A DNA stretch of 64,000 nucleotides from Methylomonas fluvii (GTDB taxonomy: Bacteria; Pseudomonadota; Gammaproteobacteria; Methylococcales; Methylomonadaceae), in contig NZ_JACXST010000001.1 in the NCBI RefSeq assembly GCF_014850975.1, forward strand, positions 1,302,001-1,366,000. Direction: 5' to 3'. Shown piece after piece: positions 8,791 through 18,174 of the stretch. Both the position numbers and the translations under genes were made by a program. The notes under the pieces are model-generated. The model was not told the origin of the DNA. It searched no databases and saw nothing but the letters and a program-made list of their open reading frames with translations. Every line of letters begins with the position of its first letter. The first letter of the stretch is position 1.

Positions 8791-8988
8791 ATGGTGGATA
8801 CAATTGGCGAAGCAGCTGGAGCAGTCTGGCAATATTTGCACACGAATGGCGAAGCTAGCGTGAATAAAGTCACAACCGAAACCGGCTTGGGTAAGAACGA
8901 CGTTCAGCGAGCGATCGGTTGGCTGGCTAAAGAAGACAAACTGAATATTGAAATGAAAGGCCGCGTAGAAACCCTTTCATTGAAATAA
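8791..8988 (+). CDS. Small winged helix-turn-helix protein (DUF2582-like)
   Basis: 65-aa single-domain protein resembling the winged-helix DUF2582 family. A helix (IGEAAGAVWQYLHTN) is followed by a helix-turn-helix (SVNKVTTETGLGKNDVQRAIGWLAKEDKL) and a beta wing (LNIEMKGRVETLSLK). Such proteins are small standalone winged helices of unknown partner; a DNA-binding role is inferred only from the fold. A good ribosome-binding site (tgaggagttg, about 8778-8787) precedes the ATG. It is 101 bp downstream of minE and probably separately expressed. Confidence 0.8.
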   Translation: MVDTIGEAAGAVWQYLHTNGEASVNKVTTETGLGKNDVQRAIGWLAKEDKLNIEMKGRVETLSLK

Positions 8989-9026
8989 AAGTTTTCCCGC
9001 AACCTGCTTAAGGTTCAGCTAAGCGT

Positions 9027-9067
9027 GGCGACATTCAATATCGGCTCTTTGCCGGTTGAGTGTCGCC
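9027..9067. other. Long imperfect stem-loop of unknown role
   Basis: GGCGACATTCAA at the left pairs with TTGAGTGTCGCC at the right with one G-T wobble, and an inner CGGC/GCCG pair closes a TCTTT loop. It sits 39 bp after the winged-helix gene. No clear T tract follows, so it is a weak candidate for intrinsic termination and may be an mRNA 3'-end stabiliser. The rest of 8989-9268 shows nothing I can name. Confidence 0.45.
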
Positions 9068-9268
9068 GGGGTTTGCCCTTGGGCGGGTTCCTAAATGCCG
9101 CTGTGTTTTGTTGGTAAATCTGTTACCTGACAGGAATGCGTGGCCCGCTTAGACACGCGCCAGGCGCTCTGTCGAAATCAGATACCGTAGCAAACGCATT
9201 AAATTTGCCGACGGAATGGCTGGTAATGCCGTAAAAATTAAAAAAATACTGATTCTAATAACCCTCTA

Positions 9269-12091
9269 ATGCGGAGTCTTTCTGTCGAAATGAAAGCCAA
9301 AATTGCCACATTTTTCACCTTGGTGCTACTGGTTGTTATCAACCTGGGTATCTGGTCTTACGTCAATAATCCGTTAAAACTGCCATCCTGGAGCGATACC
9401 ATGATGGGGGTGACCTTTAACCCCAAGGGGCGCGATTTCAATCCTGCCGACGGCGTATTTCCCACCAGGGAACAAATTCAATCCGATCTGGAGTTGTTGT
9501 CCGGTAAAGCCCATTCGATAAGAACCTACACCTCGTTGGAGGGCATGGAGGTTGTGCCTGAGTTAACCGCCAAGAATGCGATCAACCTGGCGATGGGCTG
9601 TTGGGTGGATTTGGTTGATGACGACAGCGCCGAGGACGATCCGCAAAAAAAGTTAGAGAACACGCAGAAGCGGCTGGATAAAAATCAGCGCGAAGTCGAA
9701 AGTCTGATCAATCTAACCAATCAATATCCAAAAACCATTGTGCGCACCTTGGTGGGTAACGAATCATTGTTGCGTTACAGAAACAAGGTTAGCGGTCCTA
9801 TCGCGCAGAAAGTACGTCAAGAGTTTTCCGGTTCGATGAGCGAACAAGATTTGCAATTGAAAATCGAGGCGGATGTTAAGGCCGAGGTTGCCGGCAAAGC
9901 CAATGAACTGATTGAGTACATTCGCGAAGTAAAGAAACGCACTTGGAAGCCGGTGAGTACGGCTGAAACCTGGGATATCTGGGTATCCAATCCGGCCTTG
10001 GCTGCGGAAGTCGATTACATCGCTGTGCACATTCTGCCCTATTGGGAAGGTGTGCCGGTCGATTTACCCAAAGGCGCGGAAGGCGATAACGCCGTCGAAT
10101 ATGTGTTCAAGCGTTATTACGAATTGCAGCAGTTGTACCCTAACAAAACTATTGTGATTACCGAGGTGGGTTGGCCGTCTGATGGTCCTCCACAAAAGGC
10201 CGCCACTGCTTCCTTGGCGAATCAAGCCAAGTTTTTGCGTGCGTTCCTGAATCGCGCGACTGCCGAAAATATTATTTACTATGTGGTCGAAGCGTTCGAC
10301 CAGCCGTGGAAGATCAAGCTGGAAGGTACCGCCGGTGCTTATTGGGGCTTGTTCAATGCTGATCGGCAGCCGAAATTCCCGATGGAAGGCGATGTCCTGG
10401 CTAACCCGACCTGGCGTAACTGGGCCAGTGGCGCGGCGGTACTCAGTATTATCTTGATGGCGGCTTTCTTATTTACTCGCAAGAGTTTGAAACTGCCGGG
10501 TAAGTTTTTCTTCGGTATCGTCGCCAACTTAGCGGCGTCAGTATTATTTTGGTCGGCATCGATTGCGGCCGCTCAATATCAGACCAGTTTTTCGGTGGTG
10601 TTCTGGGCGATTTTGCTGATGATGCAGGCTATGGCCATCTTGGTGTTGTTGACCGAGAGTCTGGAGATTTCCGAAGTCATTTGGCATAGAAAAGGTCGGC
10701 GGACGTTTACGCCGTTAACGCCTTCGGCGGATTTTCGTTATCCGAAAGTATCCATCCACTTGCCGATTCATAACGAGCCGCCGGAAATGGTGCGCAAGAC
10801 CTTGAATGCCTTGGCCAAAGTTGATTACCCGAATTTCGAAGTATTGGTGATGGATAACAACACCAAGGATCCGGCTGTCTGGCAGCCGGTGCGCGACGAT
10901 TGCGATCGCTTAGGGGCAAGATTCCGTTTCTTCCACTTGGATAACTGGCCGGGTTACAAAGCGGGTGCGATCAATTATGCGTTGACTAATACCGCCGAGG
11001 ACGCGGAAATCATCGCAGTGATTGATAGCGATTACATCTTGAGTCCGGATTGGCTGAAGGCGATGGTGCCGTATTTCGATCAGGAAAATGTCGGTTTCGT
11101 GCAATCGCCGCAGGATTACCGCGATTCTGGGCAAAGCACTTTCAAGGATATTTGTTACTGGGAGTATGCCGGCTTCTTTAATATCGGCATGGTGCAGCGC
11201 AACGAATTCAACGCGATTATCCAGCATGGCACGATGACGATGGTTCGCAAGTCGGCGTTCGACAAAGTCGGTCCTTGGGGCGAATGGTGTATCTGCGAGG
11301 ATAGCGAATTGGGCTTGCGTCTTTATGAAGCGGGTTACGACTCGGTGTACTGCAAGGAGTCTTTTGGTCGCGGTCTGATGCCGGATACTTTCTCCGGGTA
11401 CATGACTCAGCGTTTCCGCTGGGTATACGGTGCGATGCAGATCATTAAAAAGCATTGGCGGCATTTCTTGCCCAACAAAAAGTCTTCGCTTACTTCGGCG
11501 CAGCGCTATTACTTTGTGGCGGGTTGGTTGCCTTGGTTTTCAGATGCCTTGGCCCTGTTGTTTACCGGCACCAGCTTGATATTGACCGCGCTGATTGTGT
11601 CGGATCCTATCCATAGCGAACTGCCGGTCAATGCGTTCTTGTTACCGACCATAGGTCTGTTTGCATTCAAAATCTTGCGCGGTTTGTGGTTGTACAAAGC
11701 GCGGGTGGCTTGTTCGATGTTGCACGCATTAGGTGCGGCGTTGGCGGGTTTGTCGCTGACGCATACCGTGGCGCGCGGTACCTTGCAGGGTTTGTTCACC
11801 TCAGGCAAACCCTTCATGCGGACGCCAAAATACGAGCAACAAGGGCCGTTGGTGGCAGGGTTGTTGATCATTTGGCAGGAGTTGTTATTGCTGACCTTGT
11901 TGGTGGCCGGCATCCTGGCGATGCGCTCTATCGAGCATTTCGATAACTTGAGCGGCAGGTTGTGGATGGCAGTATTGGCAGTGCAATCGGTGCCCTATGT
12001 CGCCACACTGCTGACGATTCTGATCAGCGTTGCGCCTAACTACTTTCCTGGCAAAAAACTCTCCGCCGATGAGTTAGACGCGGACGAGTAA
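9269..12091 (+). CDS. Membrane-bound beta-glucan synthase-like protein: GH17-like domain fused to GT2 (NdvB-like)
   Basis: 940-aa protein. One N-terminal membrane segment (about residues 12-32) leads to a periplasmic GH17-like domain (about 40-380) keeping both catalytic glutamates: the acid/base in VGNES (about 165) and the nucleophile in ITEVGWPSD (about 299). Membrane helices follow, then a processive GT2 domain (about 490-760) with DSD (586-588), the catalytic ED of CEDSELG (about 677-678) and QRFRW (714-718), then C-terminal membrane helices. The architecture matches NdvB-type proteins of Pseudomonas, where GT2 polymerises beta-glucan and GH17 transglycosylates it; a periplasmic glucan is inferred. 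ATG at 9269 is used; ATG at 9290 is possible. A terminator follows. Confidence 0.85.
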   Translation: MRSLSVEMKAKIATFFTLVLLVVINLGIWSYVNNPLKLPSWSDTMMGVTFNPKGRDFNPADGVFPTREQIQSDLELLSGKAHSIRTYTSLEGMEVVPELTAKNAINLAMGCWVDLVDDDSAEDDPQKKLENTQKRLDKNQREVESLINLTNQYPKTIVRTLVGNESLLRYRNKVSGPIAQKVRQEFSGSMSEQDLQLKIEADVKAEVAGKANELIEYIREVKKRTWKPVSTAETWDIWVSNPALAAEVDYIAVHILPYWEGVPVDLPKGAEGDNAVEYVFKRYYELQQLYPNKTIVITEVGWPSDGPPQKAATASLANQAKFLRAFLNRATAENIIYYVVEAFDQPWKIKLEGTAGAYWGLFNADRQPKFPMEGDVLANPTWRNWASGAAVLSIILMAAFLFTRKSLKLPGKFFFGIVANLAASVLFWSASIAAAQYQTSFSVVFWAILLMMQAMAILVLLTESLEISEVIWHRKGRRTFTPLTPSADFRYPKVSIHLPIHNEPPEMVRKTLNALAKVDYPNFEVLVMDNNTKDPAVWQPVRDDCDRLGARFRFFHLDNWPGYKAGAINYALTNTAEDAEIIAVIDSDYILSPDWLKAMVPYFDQENVGFVQSPQDYRDSGQSTFKDICYWEYAGFFNIGMVQRNEFNAIIQHGTMTMVRKSAFDKVGPWGEWCICEDSELGLRLYEAGYDSVYCKESFGRGLMPDTFSGYMTQRFRWVYGAMQIIKKHWRHFLPNKKSSLTSAQRYYFVAGWLPWFSDALALLFTGTSLILTALIVSDPIHSELPVNAFLLPTIGLFAFKILRGLWLYKARVACSMLHALGAALAGLSLTHTVARGTLQGLFTSGKPFMRTPKYEQQGPLVAGLLIIWQELLLLTLLVAGILAMRSIEHFDNLSGRLWMAVLAVQSVPYVATLLTILISVAPNYFPGKKLSADELDADE

Positions 12092-12112
12092 TTACCACTT
12101 GCTTGGTCTCTG

Positions 12113-12150
12113 AAAACCCTTGTCGGCTGAAAAGCTGGCAAGGGTTTTTT
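12113..12150 (+). terminator. Rho-independent terminator after the GH17/GT2 gene
   Basis: AAAACCCTTG pairs perfectly with CAAGGGTTTT (10 bp), and the inner arms extend the stem to about 16 bp with two G-T wobbles around a GAAA tetraloop. A TTTTTTGCTTTTTTT tail follows. It lies 21 bp after the stop codon at 12091. Confidence 0.85.
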
Positions 12151-12518
12151 GCTTTTTTTGGGGGGGGGGCGAGGAATTGGTTCCAGGTGCTACCCGATGT
12201 GTTGCCGATGTTTTAAGTTTCAGTGCCAAAACGGATGAGTGCTGGTGGCGAATAAAATAAACTGTGTTATATGGCTTATTTTTAGCGTGTCATTTGCCGC
12301 ATAAATGGGTTGATTGGGTGGTGTATTTGATGATGCGTTGCATTAATTAATTGATAAGAAAGCATAATTTTGTTTAGGGTTGAAAATTGCTTGTATCTAC
12401 GAATGGTTGTTTTAAAGTGTGTGAGATCACCAGAAACTGTTGGTGTTTTAAATAGCGCTTTTGCCGATAATTAGCCCTTAGCAAGAACAAATCGCATACC
12501 TTCGCAATTTTTAAACCT
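12151..12518. other. Intergenic region upstream of the TonB receptor
   Basis: About 370 bp without a gene. It opens with T7 followed by a run of ten G (12160-12169), a possible assembly or phase-variable tract. The remainder is AT-rich and presumably holds the promoter of the receptor gene. I looked for a cobalamin riboswitch and for a Fur-box palindrome and saw neither. No convincing -35/-10 pair could be fixed by eye. Confidence 0.4.
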
Positions 12519-14882
12519 ATGAAATACGCAAAAATCAAACTTAGCGCCAAGCCCTATTTAATGGGGGCGATGCTGCTTACTGTGTTACCGGGAGTCTCGG
12601 CGACCGAAGATGGCAAATCGGACAACAAAACCGGTAGCAATCAAACCGCAGTATTGCCGGAAATGACGGTTACTGCCGAAAGCGGAAAAGCCGCTACGCA
12701 AACGGCTACCGAAAAATATAAATTGCCTGCTGTGACCGAAAGCGTTACTCGCGAGAAGATGGAAGACACCATCAACGTAATGAACACCGAGGATGCCATC
12801 AAGTATTTGCCCAATATTCTGGTGCGCAAACGTTATATCGGCGACAAGGAAATGCCCGTGGCTATGCGTACCTCCGGGACCGGTTCCAGTGCGCGCAGCT
12901 TGATTTATGCGGACGGCATTTTGCTATCGTCGTTACTGGGCAATAACAACGGCATGACCGGTTCGCCGCGCTGGAATATGGTATCGCCGTCGGAAATCGA
13001 GCGGGTTGATGTGATGTACGGACCGTTTTCCGCGGCCTACGGCGGAAACTCGATAGGCGGTGTCGTTGATATTACGACGCGGATGCCTGAGAAATTCGAG
13101 GCTGGCGGCGGCGTGCAGTCTACTTGGCAGGAATACGATGTTTACGGTCATACGGATGTCTATGATTCCCAACAATACACCGCAAATCTAGGTAGCCGAC
13201 ACGGCGATTTTTCCTGGCGCTTCGATGTCAGTCATTTGGATGCGCACAGCCAGCCTATCAGCTTCACCTATTTACCCACTAGCTCTGGCTCTGGTGGCGT
13301 ACCCGTTACCGGCGCCGTCGGCGATGTCGATAGAAGCGGCTCCCAAAGAATATTTGCCATAGGCGAAGGCAATATCAGGCATACGGTGCAGGATAATTTT
13401 AAGTGGAAGCTGGCTTACGACATTACGCCAACCCTAAAAGCTTCCTATACATTGGGTTTGTGGCAAAACGACGAAAGCGGGGGCTTCAATAGCTACTTGC
13501 GCAGTGCCACTACCGGAGCGCCGGTTAATAGCGGCATAATCAATATGAACGGACGAAACTACAACCTGGGTTCGACGTTTGCCGAGAACGATTACCAACA
13601 GATGCACTGGTCGCACGGTATGGCGCTAAAATCGAACACCGGCGGTATTTTCGATTGGGAATTGACTGGCAGTGTGATCAATTATGGCCAGGATGAACAA
13701 CGCGCACCCACGGTTGCGCCCAATCTTGCGGCTGCGGGTGGTGCGGGAACCCTTACCAGCTTAAACGACACCGGTTGGCATACTGTTGATGCTAAAGGTA
13801 TATGGCGTCCGGATTCCGCATGGGGACCGCATCATGTCAGCTTTGGTTTTCATCATGACCTTTACGAGTTGAACAACCAGCAATATACAATCACCAATTG
13901 GATGTACGGTGCGCGCGGCCGGTTGTCTACTAATTCGCAAGGTAAGACCGAAACCAATGCTGTCTGGATTCAAGACGCATGGACATTTGATCCGGATTGG
14001 ACGCTGACCTTGGGCGGACGATTGGAGAACTGGAACGCCTTCGATGGTACCAATACCGGTTCCAATGGCAGAACAATCAATCAGTCTAACCGCAGCGATT
14101 TAAGATTTTCGCCAAAAGCATCGCTGGCCTGGAAGCCAACCGATAACTGGAAATTTACCAGCTCTATTGCTCAGGCTTACCGTTTCCCAACGGTGACCGA
14201 ACTGTTCCAGGGTACCAATATCACCGTCAGCGGCACCTCAAATATCGTAAACCCGAATCCAACGCTAAAGCCTGAAGAAGCGTTGTCTTCCGAGCTTTCC
14301 GCGCAATATTTTCTGAGCGAAGGTTCGTTGCGCTTGAGTTTGTTCCACGAAAAAGTCTATGACGCCATCTATAGTCAAACCACGTTCAGTCCTGTCACTA
14401 ACTCGACATTATCCTATGCGCAGAACATCGACCAGATCAGTACCTACGGTTGGGAGTTTTCCGGCGAGCACAGTAATGTCGTTGTCGATGGCCTGGATTT
14501 GTCCGGTAATGTAACGTGGGCGAATTCGCGCATCGATAAAAATGCGGCGCTGCCTGCGTCTGTCGGCAAGTATCAGCCTAGAGTGCCCGAGTGGCGTGCC
14601 AGTGCCACAGCCACATACCATGTGACTAAAAATTTTACGTCTTCAATCAGCGGACGCTATAGCAGTCAGCAATATGGTCTGATCGATAACAGCGACATCA
14701 ATCCGGACACCTACACCGGCACCGGTAGCGCGTTTTTCGTTGTGGATACCCGCGCCAAATATCAACTGACCAAGCAGCTGACGCTTTCAGCGGGTATCGA
14801 CAATATCACCAACGAAAAATATTGGCTGTTCCACGTGTTTCCGCAGCGCACCTATATCGCAGAATTGAAATTTAACTATTAA
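12519..14882 (+). CDS. TonB-dependent outer-membrane receptor
   Basis: 787-aa receptor. A signal peptide (about residues 1-29, ending PGVSA) is followed by a TonB-box-like segment (PEMTVTAES), the plug domain (about 70-190: NTEDAIKYLPNILVRKRY, IERVDVMYGPFSAAYGGNSIGGVVDI), then a 22-strand-type beta barrel ending with an aromatic terminal strand (YIAELKFNY). Such receptors import metal chelates, vitamins or glycans using TonB energy. Substrate cannot be read from sequence; the adjacent cysteine-bearing sialidase-fold lipoprotein suggests a shared substrate, possibly a metal (inference). It is not preceded by a recognisable riboswitch or sigma/anti-sigma pair. Confidence 0.9.
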   Translation: MKYAKIKLSAKPYLMGAMLLTVLPGVSATEDGKSDNKTGSNQTAVLPEMTVTAESGKAATQTATEKYKLPAVTESVTREKMEDTINVMNTEDAIKYLPNILVRKRYIGDKEMPVAMRTSGTGSSARSLIYADGILLSSLLGNNNGMTGSPRWNMVSPSEIERVDVMYGPFSAAYGGNSIGGVVDITTRMPEKFEAGGGVQSTWQEYDVYGHTDVYDSQQYTANLGSRHGDFSWRFDVSHLDAHSQPISFTYLPTSSGSGGVPVTGAVGDVDRSGSQRIFAIGEGNIRHTVQDNFKWKLAYDITPTLKASYTLGLWQNDESGGFNSYLRSATTGAPVNSGIINMNGRNYNLGSTFAENDYQQMHWSHGMALKSNTGGIFDWELTGSVINYGQDEQRAPTVAPNLAAAGGAGTLTSLNDTGWHTVDAKGIWRPDSAWGPHHVSFGFHHDLYELNNQQYTITNWMYGARGRLSTNSQGKTETNAVWIQDAWTFDPDWTLTLGGRLENWNAFDGTNTGSNGRTINQSNRSDLRFSPKASLAWKPTDNWKFTSSIAQAYRFPTVTELFQGTNITVSGTSNIVNPNPTLKPEEALSSELSAQYFLSEGSLRLSLFHEKVYDAIYSQTTFSPVTNSTLSYAQNIDQISTYGWEFSGEHSNVVVDGLDLSGNVTWANSRIDKNAALPASVGKYQPRVPEWRASATATYHVTKNFTSSISGRYSSQQYGLIDNSDINPDTYTGTGSAFFVVDTRAKYQLTKQLTLSAGIDNITNEKYWLFHVFPQRTYIAELKFNY

Positions 14883-14903
14883 TCGGTGATCGAATGTATT
14901 CAG

Positions 14904-14934
14904 CCAGGATAGGGCGGAGGGCGCCTAATCCTGG
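14904..14934. terminator. Hairpin after the TonB receptor
   Basis: CCAGGAT pairs with ATCCTGG, interrupted by one mismatch, then AGG(G)C pairs with GCCT. It lies 21 bp after the receptor stop codon. No T tract follows, so termination is only possible; it could instead attenuate readthrough into the next gene. Confidence 0.4.
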
Positions 14935-15018
14935 TTGTGGGTTAAATGACACAGTTTAATTTTTCCCGGTCAAACGGGTAAAAATGTTCGTAACTTTCCG
15001 GACGCTTACTAAAAGACG

Positions 15019-16263
15019 ATGATGAAAATTCAACTCCGTTTGGCAATGATTACCTCGTTGATTTTGACGGCATGTGCCAACGAGCCGGTTACAATCCAGC
15101 AAGGCGCTGAGGTGGCTAAGCTAGAACAGCATACCGACAAAAAAGCGCTATGCGCTGATCTGCAAACCAGTCCGGTGATCGGATGTTCCGAGACGGTCAC
15201 AGCGACTTTCGACAATAGCGGCGTGCTGTGGTTGGCTTGGGTGGTTCGCGATCATATCTATGTGCAATCGTCGGCTGATAAAGGTGCGAGCTTTTCAGCG
15301 CCGGTTGCGGTAAACGCCGAACCGGAATCTATCGCCGCGCGCGGTGAATACCGGCCGAAAATCAAACTTGATGCGCAAGGCAATATCTACCTGACTTGGA
15401 CCCAGAATCTGGAAAAACGCCATACTGGCCACATTCGCTTCAGTCGCTCGACGGACGGGGGGAAAAGTTTTTCCAAGCCGGTGACGGTCAATGACAATCT
15501 GGATGTGATCGGCCATCGTTTCGATGCGCTGGCGGTGGGGAAGAATGGCGAGATTTTCGTCGCCTGGCTGGACGCGCGCGATAAGGAAAAAGCCAAGGCC
15601 GCTAAGCAAGATTTTGCTGGGACTGCCGTGTATTACGCTTGGTCGGACAATGGTGGTAAAAGTTTTTATCCCAACAAAACTGTGGCACCGCATAGCTGTG
15701 AATGCTGCCGTTTGGGTGTGGAAATAGATGCCGACAATTTGCCGGTGGTGCTGTGGCGGCATGTTTACGACGGCAATATCCGCGATCATGCGCTGGTTAA
15801 ATTTAAGGATTGGCACACGCCGGGAGCGGTGCAGCGCGTTAGCGAAGAAAACTGGAAAATCGATGCTTGTCCGCATCATGGTCCGGCTTTATCGATTGCC
15901 GACAATGGCGTTTACCATTCGGTATGGTTCAGCGGAGCCGCTGATAATCAAGGCTTGTTTTACGGTCACTCTAAGGATGGCGGCCTAAGTTATTCGCCGG
16001 CCTATCGTTTTGGCAATCAAGGAGCCAAACATCCCAATGTGTTTGCCAAGGGCGAACAAGTAGTGGTGGTGTGGTCGGAATTCGACGGCAGCCATAATCT
16101 GTTGCAGTTGATTAAGTCGGAGGATGGCGGACTGAGTTGGTCGCAACCCGAAGTCGTCGGTAAAACAGCGGAAAGCGCGGATGATGCTTTTCTGTTGAGC
16201 GATGGCGAGAATGTTTTTCTATCCTGGCAAACCGCGCAGGGTTATCAATTCAAGCCGATTTAG
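15019..16263 (+). CDS. Sialidase-fold (BNR/Asp-box) lipoprotein
   Basis: 414-aa protein with a lipoprotein signal peptide (lipobox LTAC, cysteine near residue 19). The body is a beta-propeller marked by Asp-box repeats (S-x-D-x-G-x-x-F/W): SADKGASF, STDGGKSF, SDNGGKSF, SKDGGLSY and SEDGGLSW. The RIP/Arg-triad arrangement of true neuraminidases is not evident, so sialidase activity is doubtful. A SCECCRLG cluster (about residue 230) and CPHHG (about residue 285) are unusual for an enzyme of this fold and could bind metal. It lies 136 bp downstream of the TonB receptor and may be its surface partner; this is inference. Confidence 0.75.
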   Translation: MMKIQLRLAMITSLILTACANEPVTIQQGAEVAKLEQHTDKKALCADLQTSPVIGCSETVTATFDNSGVLWLAWVVRDHIYVQSSADKGASFSAPVAVNAEPESIAARGEYRPKIKLDAQGNIYLTWTQNLEKRHTGHIRFSRSTDGGKSFSKPVTVNDNLDVIGHRFDALAVGKNGEIFVAWLDARDKEKAKAAKQDFAGTAVYYAWSDNGGKSFYPNKTVAPHSCECCRLGVEIDADNLPVVLWRHVYDGNIRDHALVKFKDWHTPGAVQRVSEENWKIDACPHHGPALSIADNGVYHSVWFSGAADNQGLFYGHSKDGGLSYSPAYRFGNQGAKHPNVFAKGEQVVVVWSEFDGSHNLLQLIKSEDGGLSWSQPEVVGKTAESADDAFLLSDGENVFLSWQTAQGYQFKPI

Positions 16264-16272
16264 GGTTTAATG

Positions 16273-16313
16273 ATCCAAGGCCATCCCGCTGGTGGCGCGG
16301 GATGGCCTTGGAT
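16273..16313. terminator. Bidirectional hairpin between convergent genes
   Basis: ATCCAAGGCCATCCCGC pairs perfectly (17 bp) with GCGGGATGGCCTTGGAT around a 7-base loop. It lies between the sialidase-fold gene (ends 16263, plus) and purC (ends 16321, minus), the position expected for a shared terminator. Neither side has a long T tract. Confidence 0.65.
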
Positions 16314-16320
16314 GAACGGT

Positions 16321-17217
16321 TCAATTTCCAATCAGTTTCAATTCCGCTTCCCGATATTTTTCCGCGCATTTCCTGCTAACGTCTTCCGGCAATTTCGGGC
16401 CAGGGGCGGTTTTGTTCCAATCCAAGGTTTCCAGATAATCGCGTAGATATTGTTTGTCGAAGCTGGGTGGGCTGATGCCGACCTGATATTGTTCGACCGG
16501 CCAGAACCGCGAGGAATCCGGAGTCAACGCTTCGTCGATCAAATACAGTGTGCCGCCTTCATCCAAACCAAACTCGAATTTGGTATCGGCAATAATAATC
16601 CCGCGTTCGCGAGCGTATTCCGCAGCTGTCGTGTAGAGTCGCAAACTGGCGTCGCGCACTTTGCTGGCCAGTTCTTCGCCCATCAACGTTACCGTATTGG
16701 CGAAGCTGATGTTTTCGTCATGAGTGCCCATTTCGGCCTTGCTGGATGGCGTGTAAATCGGCTGCGGCAATTGTTGCGCCTGTTGCAAGCCGGCAGGCAA
16801 CTCGATACCGCACACCGAGCCGCTGTTTTGATAATCCTTCCAACCCGAGCCAATCAGATAGCCGCGCACGATGGCTTCCACCGGCAGCGGTTTCAAGCGT
16901 TTGACGATGATGGCCCGGCCTTCCACTTGTGCCCTTAAATCGGAATCGGGAATCACATCCGCCAGCGTCAAATCGTCGCTTAAATGATTGGGAATAATAT
17001 CCCGCATTTTTTCGAACCAAAAATTACTCACCCGGGTCAATACGCGGCCTTTACCTGGAATAGGATCGGGCATAATCACGTCGAATGCCGACATCCGGTC
17101 AGAGGTGACGATCAGCAAATGTTTAGCGTCGATTTCATACATGTCGCGGACTTTGCCGCGGCCGAGCAATTTCAAATGCGGTAGGGAAGATTCGTAAAGT
17201 GCGGCGGGGGCATTCAT
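16321..17217 (-). CDS. purC: Phosphoribosylaminoimidazole-succinocarboxamide synthase (SAICAR synthetase)
   Basis: 298-aa ATP-dependent ligase joining CAIR and aspartate in de novo purine synthesis. It has the family start [31 protein letters not shown], the [13 protein letters not shown] region and the signature [14 protein letters not shown] (here [15 protein letters not shown]). The length is that of the longer, yeast ADE1-like PurC group rather than the roughly 240-aa Escherichia coli type. The ATG at 17217 gives the expected N-terminus. It is transcribed divergently from djlA. Confidence 0.96.
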   Translation of the reverse strand: MNAPAALYESSLPHLKLLGRGKVRDMYEIDAKHLLIVTSDRMSAFDVIMPDPIPGKGRVLTRVSNFWFEKMRDIIPNHLSDDLTLADVIPDSDLRAQVEGRAIIVKRLKPLPVEAIVRGYLIGSGWKDYQNSGSVCGIELPAGLQQAQQLPQPIYTPSSKAEMGTHDENISFANTVTLMGEELASKVRDASLRLYTTAAEYARERGIIIADTKFEFGLDEGGTLYLIDEALTPDSSRFWPVEQYQVGISPPSFDKQYLRDYLETLDWNKTAPGPKLPEDVSRKCAEKYREAELKLIGN

Positions 17218-17286
17218 AATACGTGTGTGGAGTCAGTGAAAAGTGGCTGCAATTTTATCATTAAACCTGTTGAGGGTAGGAAACGC

Positions 17287-18090
17287 ATGAGTTGGCTGGG
17301 CAAGTTGGTGGGTGGGGCGTTTGGATTTATGTTGGGCGGACCGTTGGGGGCGATTTTCGGTGCGTCGGTAGGGCATCAGTTCGATGCCGGAATGGACGGG
17401 ATGGCTGGCGAGTCATTTAATCCCGGCGACCAGCAGCGCGTACAAATGGCGTTTTTCACCGCTACTTTTGCGGTGATGGGGCATGTTGCCAAGGCGGATG
17501 GCCGGGTTTCCAACGAGGAAATCGGACTGGCGAAACGGGTGATGGACAATATGGAGCTCAGTCCCGAGCTGCGTGAAGCCGCGATTCAACTGTTTCAACA
17601 GGGCAAGCAGACCGATTTTCCGTTAGCGGATGTGTTACGGCAATTTCGCGTGGAATGCCATCGCCGGACTAATCTGGTGCGCATGTTTGTGGAAATCCAG
17701 ATTCAGGCGGCGTTTGCCGACGGTGTTTACGATGCCAAGGAAGAAAAGCTGTTGCTGGATATTTGCGCGCAATTGGGTGTATCGCGTTTCGAATATCAGG
17801 TCATCAAGGGCCAAGTACAGGCGCAACATCGTTTTCAACAGTCGGGCGAGCAGTTTCACGCGGCCAAATCTGGCTCATCGAAGTTGGAAGATGCTTATGC
17901 GGTGTTAGGCGTCTCCGGGACGGCGGACGATGCTGAAGTGAAAAAAGCCTATCGCCGTCTAATGAGTCAACATCATCCGGACAAGCTGGTGGCTAAAGGT
18001 TTACCCGAAGAAATGATGCAGATGACCAAGCAAAAGACTCAGCAAATCAGAAAAGCCTACGAAACGATACGGGAAATAAGAGGTTTTTAA
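17287..18090 (+). CDS. djlA: Membrane-anchored DnaJ-like co-chaperone DjlA
   Basis: 267-aa protein. A glycine-rich N-terminal membrane segment (about residues 5-30) is followed by a TerB-like helical domain (about 50-180, starting near MAFFTATFAVMGHVAKADGRVSNEEI) and a C-terminal J domain (about 197-267) with the HPD tripeptide in QHHPDKL. DjlA recruits DnaK to the inner membrane. The frame is open upstream to 17227, but the ATG at 17287 gives the conserved MSWLGKLVGGAFG start and is chosen. Confidence 0.93.
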   Translation: MSWLGKLVGGAFGFMLGGPLGAIFGASVGHQFDAGMDGMAGESFNPGDQQRVQMAFFTATFAVMGHVAKADGRVSNEEIGLAKRVMDNMELSPELREAAIQLFQQGKQTDFPLADVLRQFRVECHRRTNLVRMFVEIQIQAAFADGVYDAKEEKLLLDICAQLGVSRFEYQVIKGQVQAQHRFQQSGEQFHAAKSGSSKLEDAYAVLGVSGTADDAEVKKAYRRLMSQHHPDKLVAKGLPEEMMQMTKQKTQQIRKAYETIREIRGF

Positions 18091-18094
18091 AAAG

Positions 18095-18127
18095 AGCCCG
18101 CCAGCCACGGAGGCGGCTGGCGGGCTT
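18095..18127 (-). terminator. Terminator for the small membrane protein (minus strand)
   Basis: AGCCCGCCAGCC pairs perfectly with GGCTGGCGGGCT (12 bp) around ACGGAGGC. Read on the minus strand it is followed by CTTTTTAAAAA, so it is an intrinsic terminator for the small gene ending at 18175. On the plus strand it also sits 4 bp after djlA but lacks a T tract on that side. Confidence 0.8.
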
Positions 18128-18174
18128 GAAATAAACAGATTAACTGCTTAACAACGAGGGAGGTACAACAAAAC

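Noticed and set aside
12170..12518. Cobalamin riboswitch or Fur box upstream of the TonB receptor
   Set aside because: No B12-box-like core and no convincing Fur palindrome could be found by eye.
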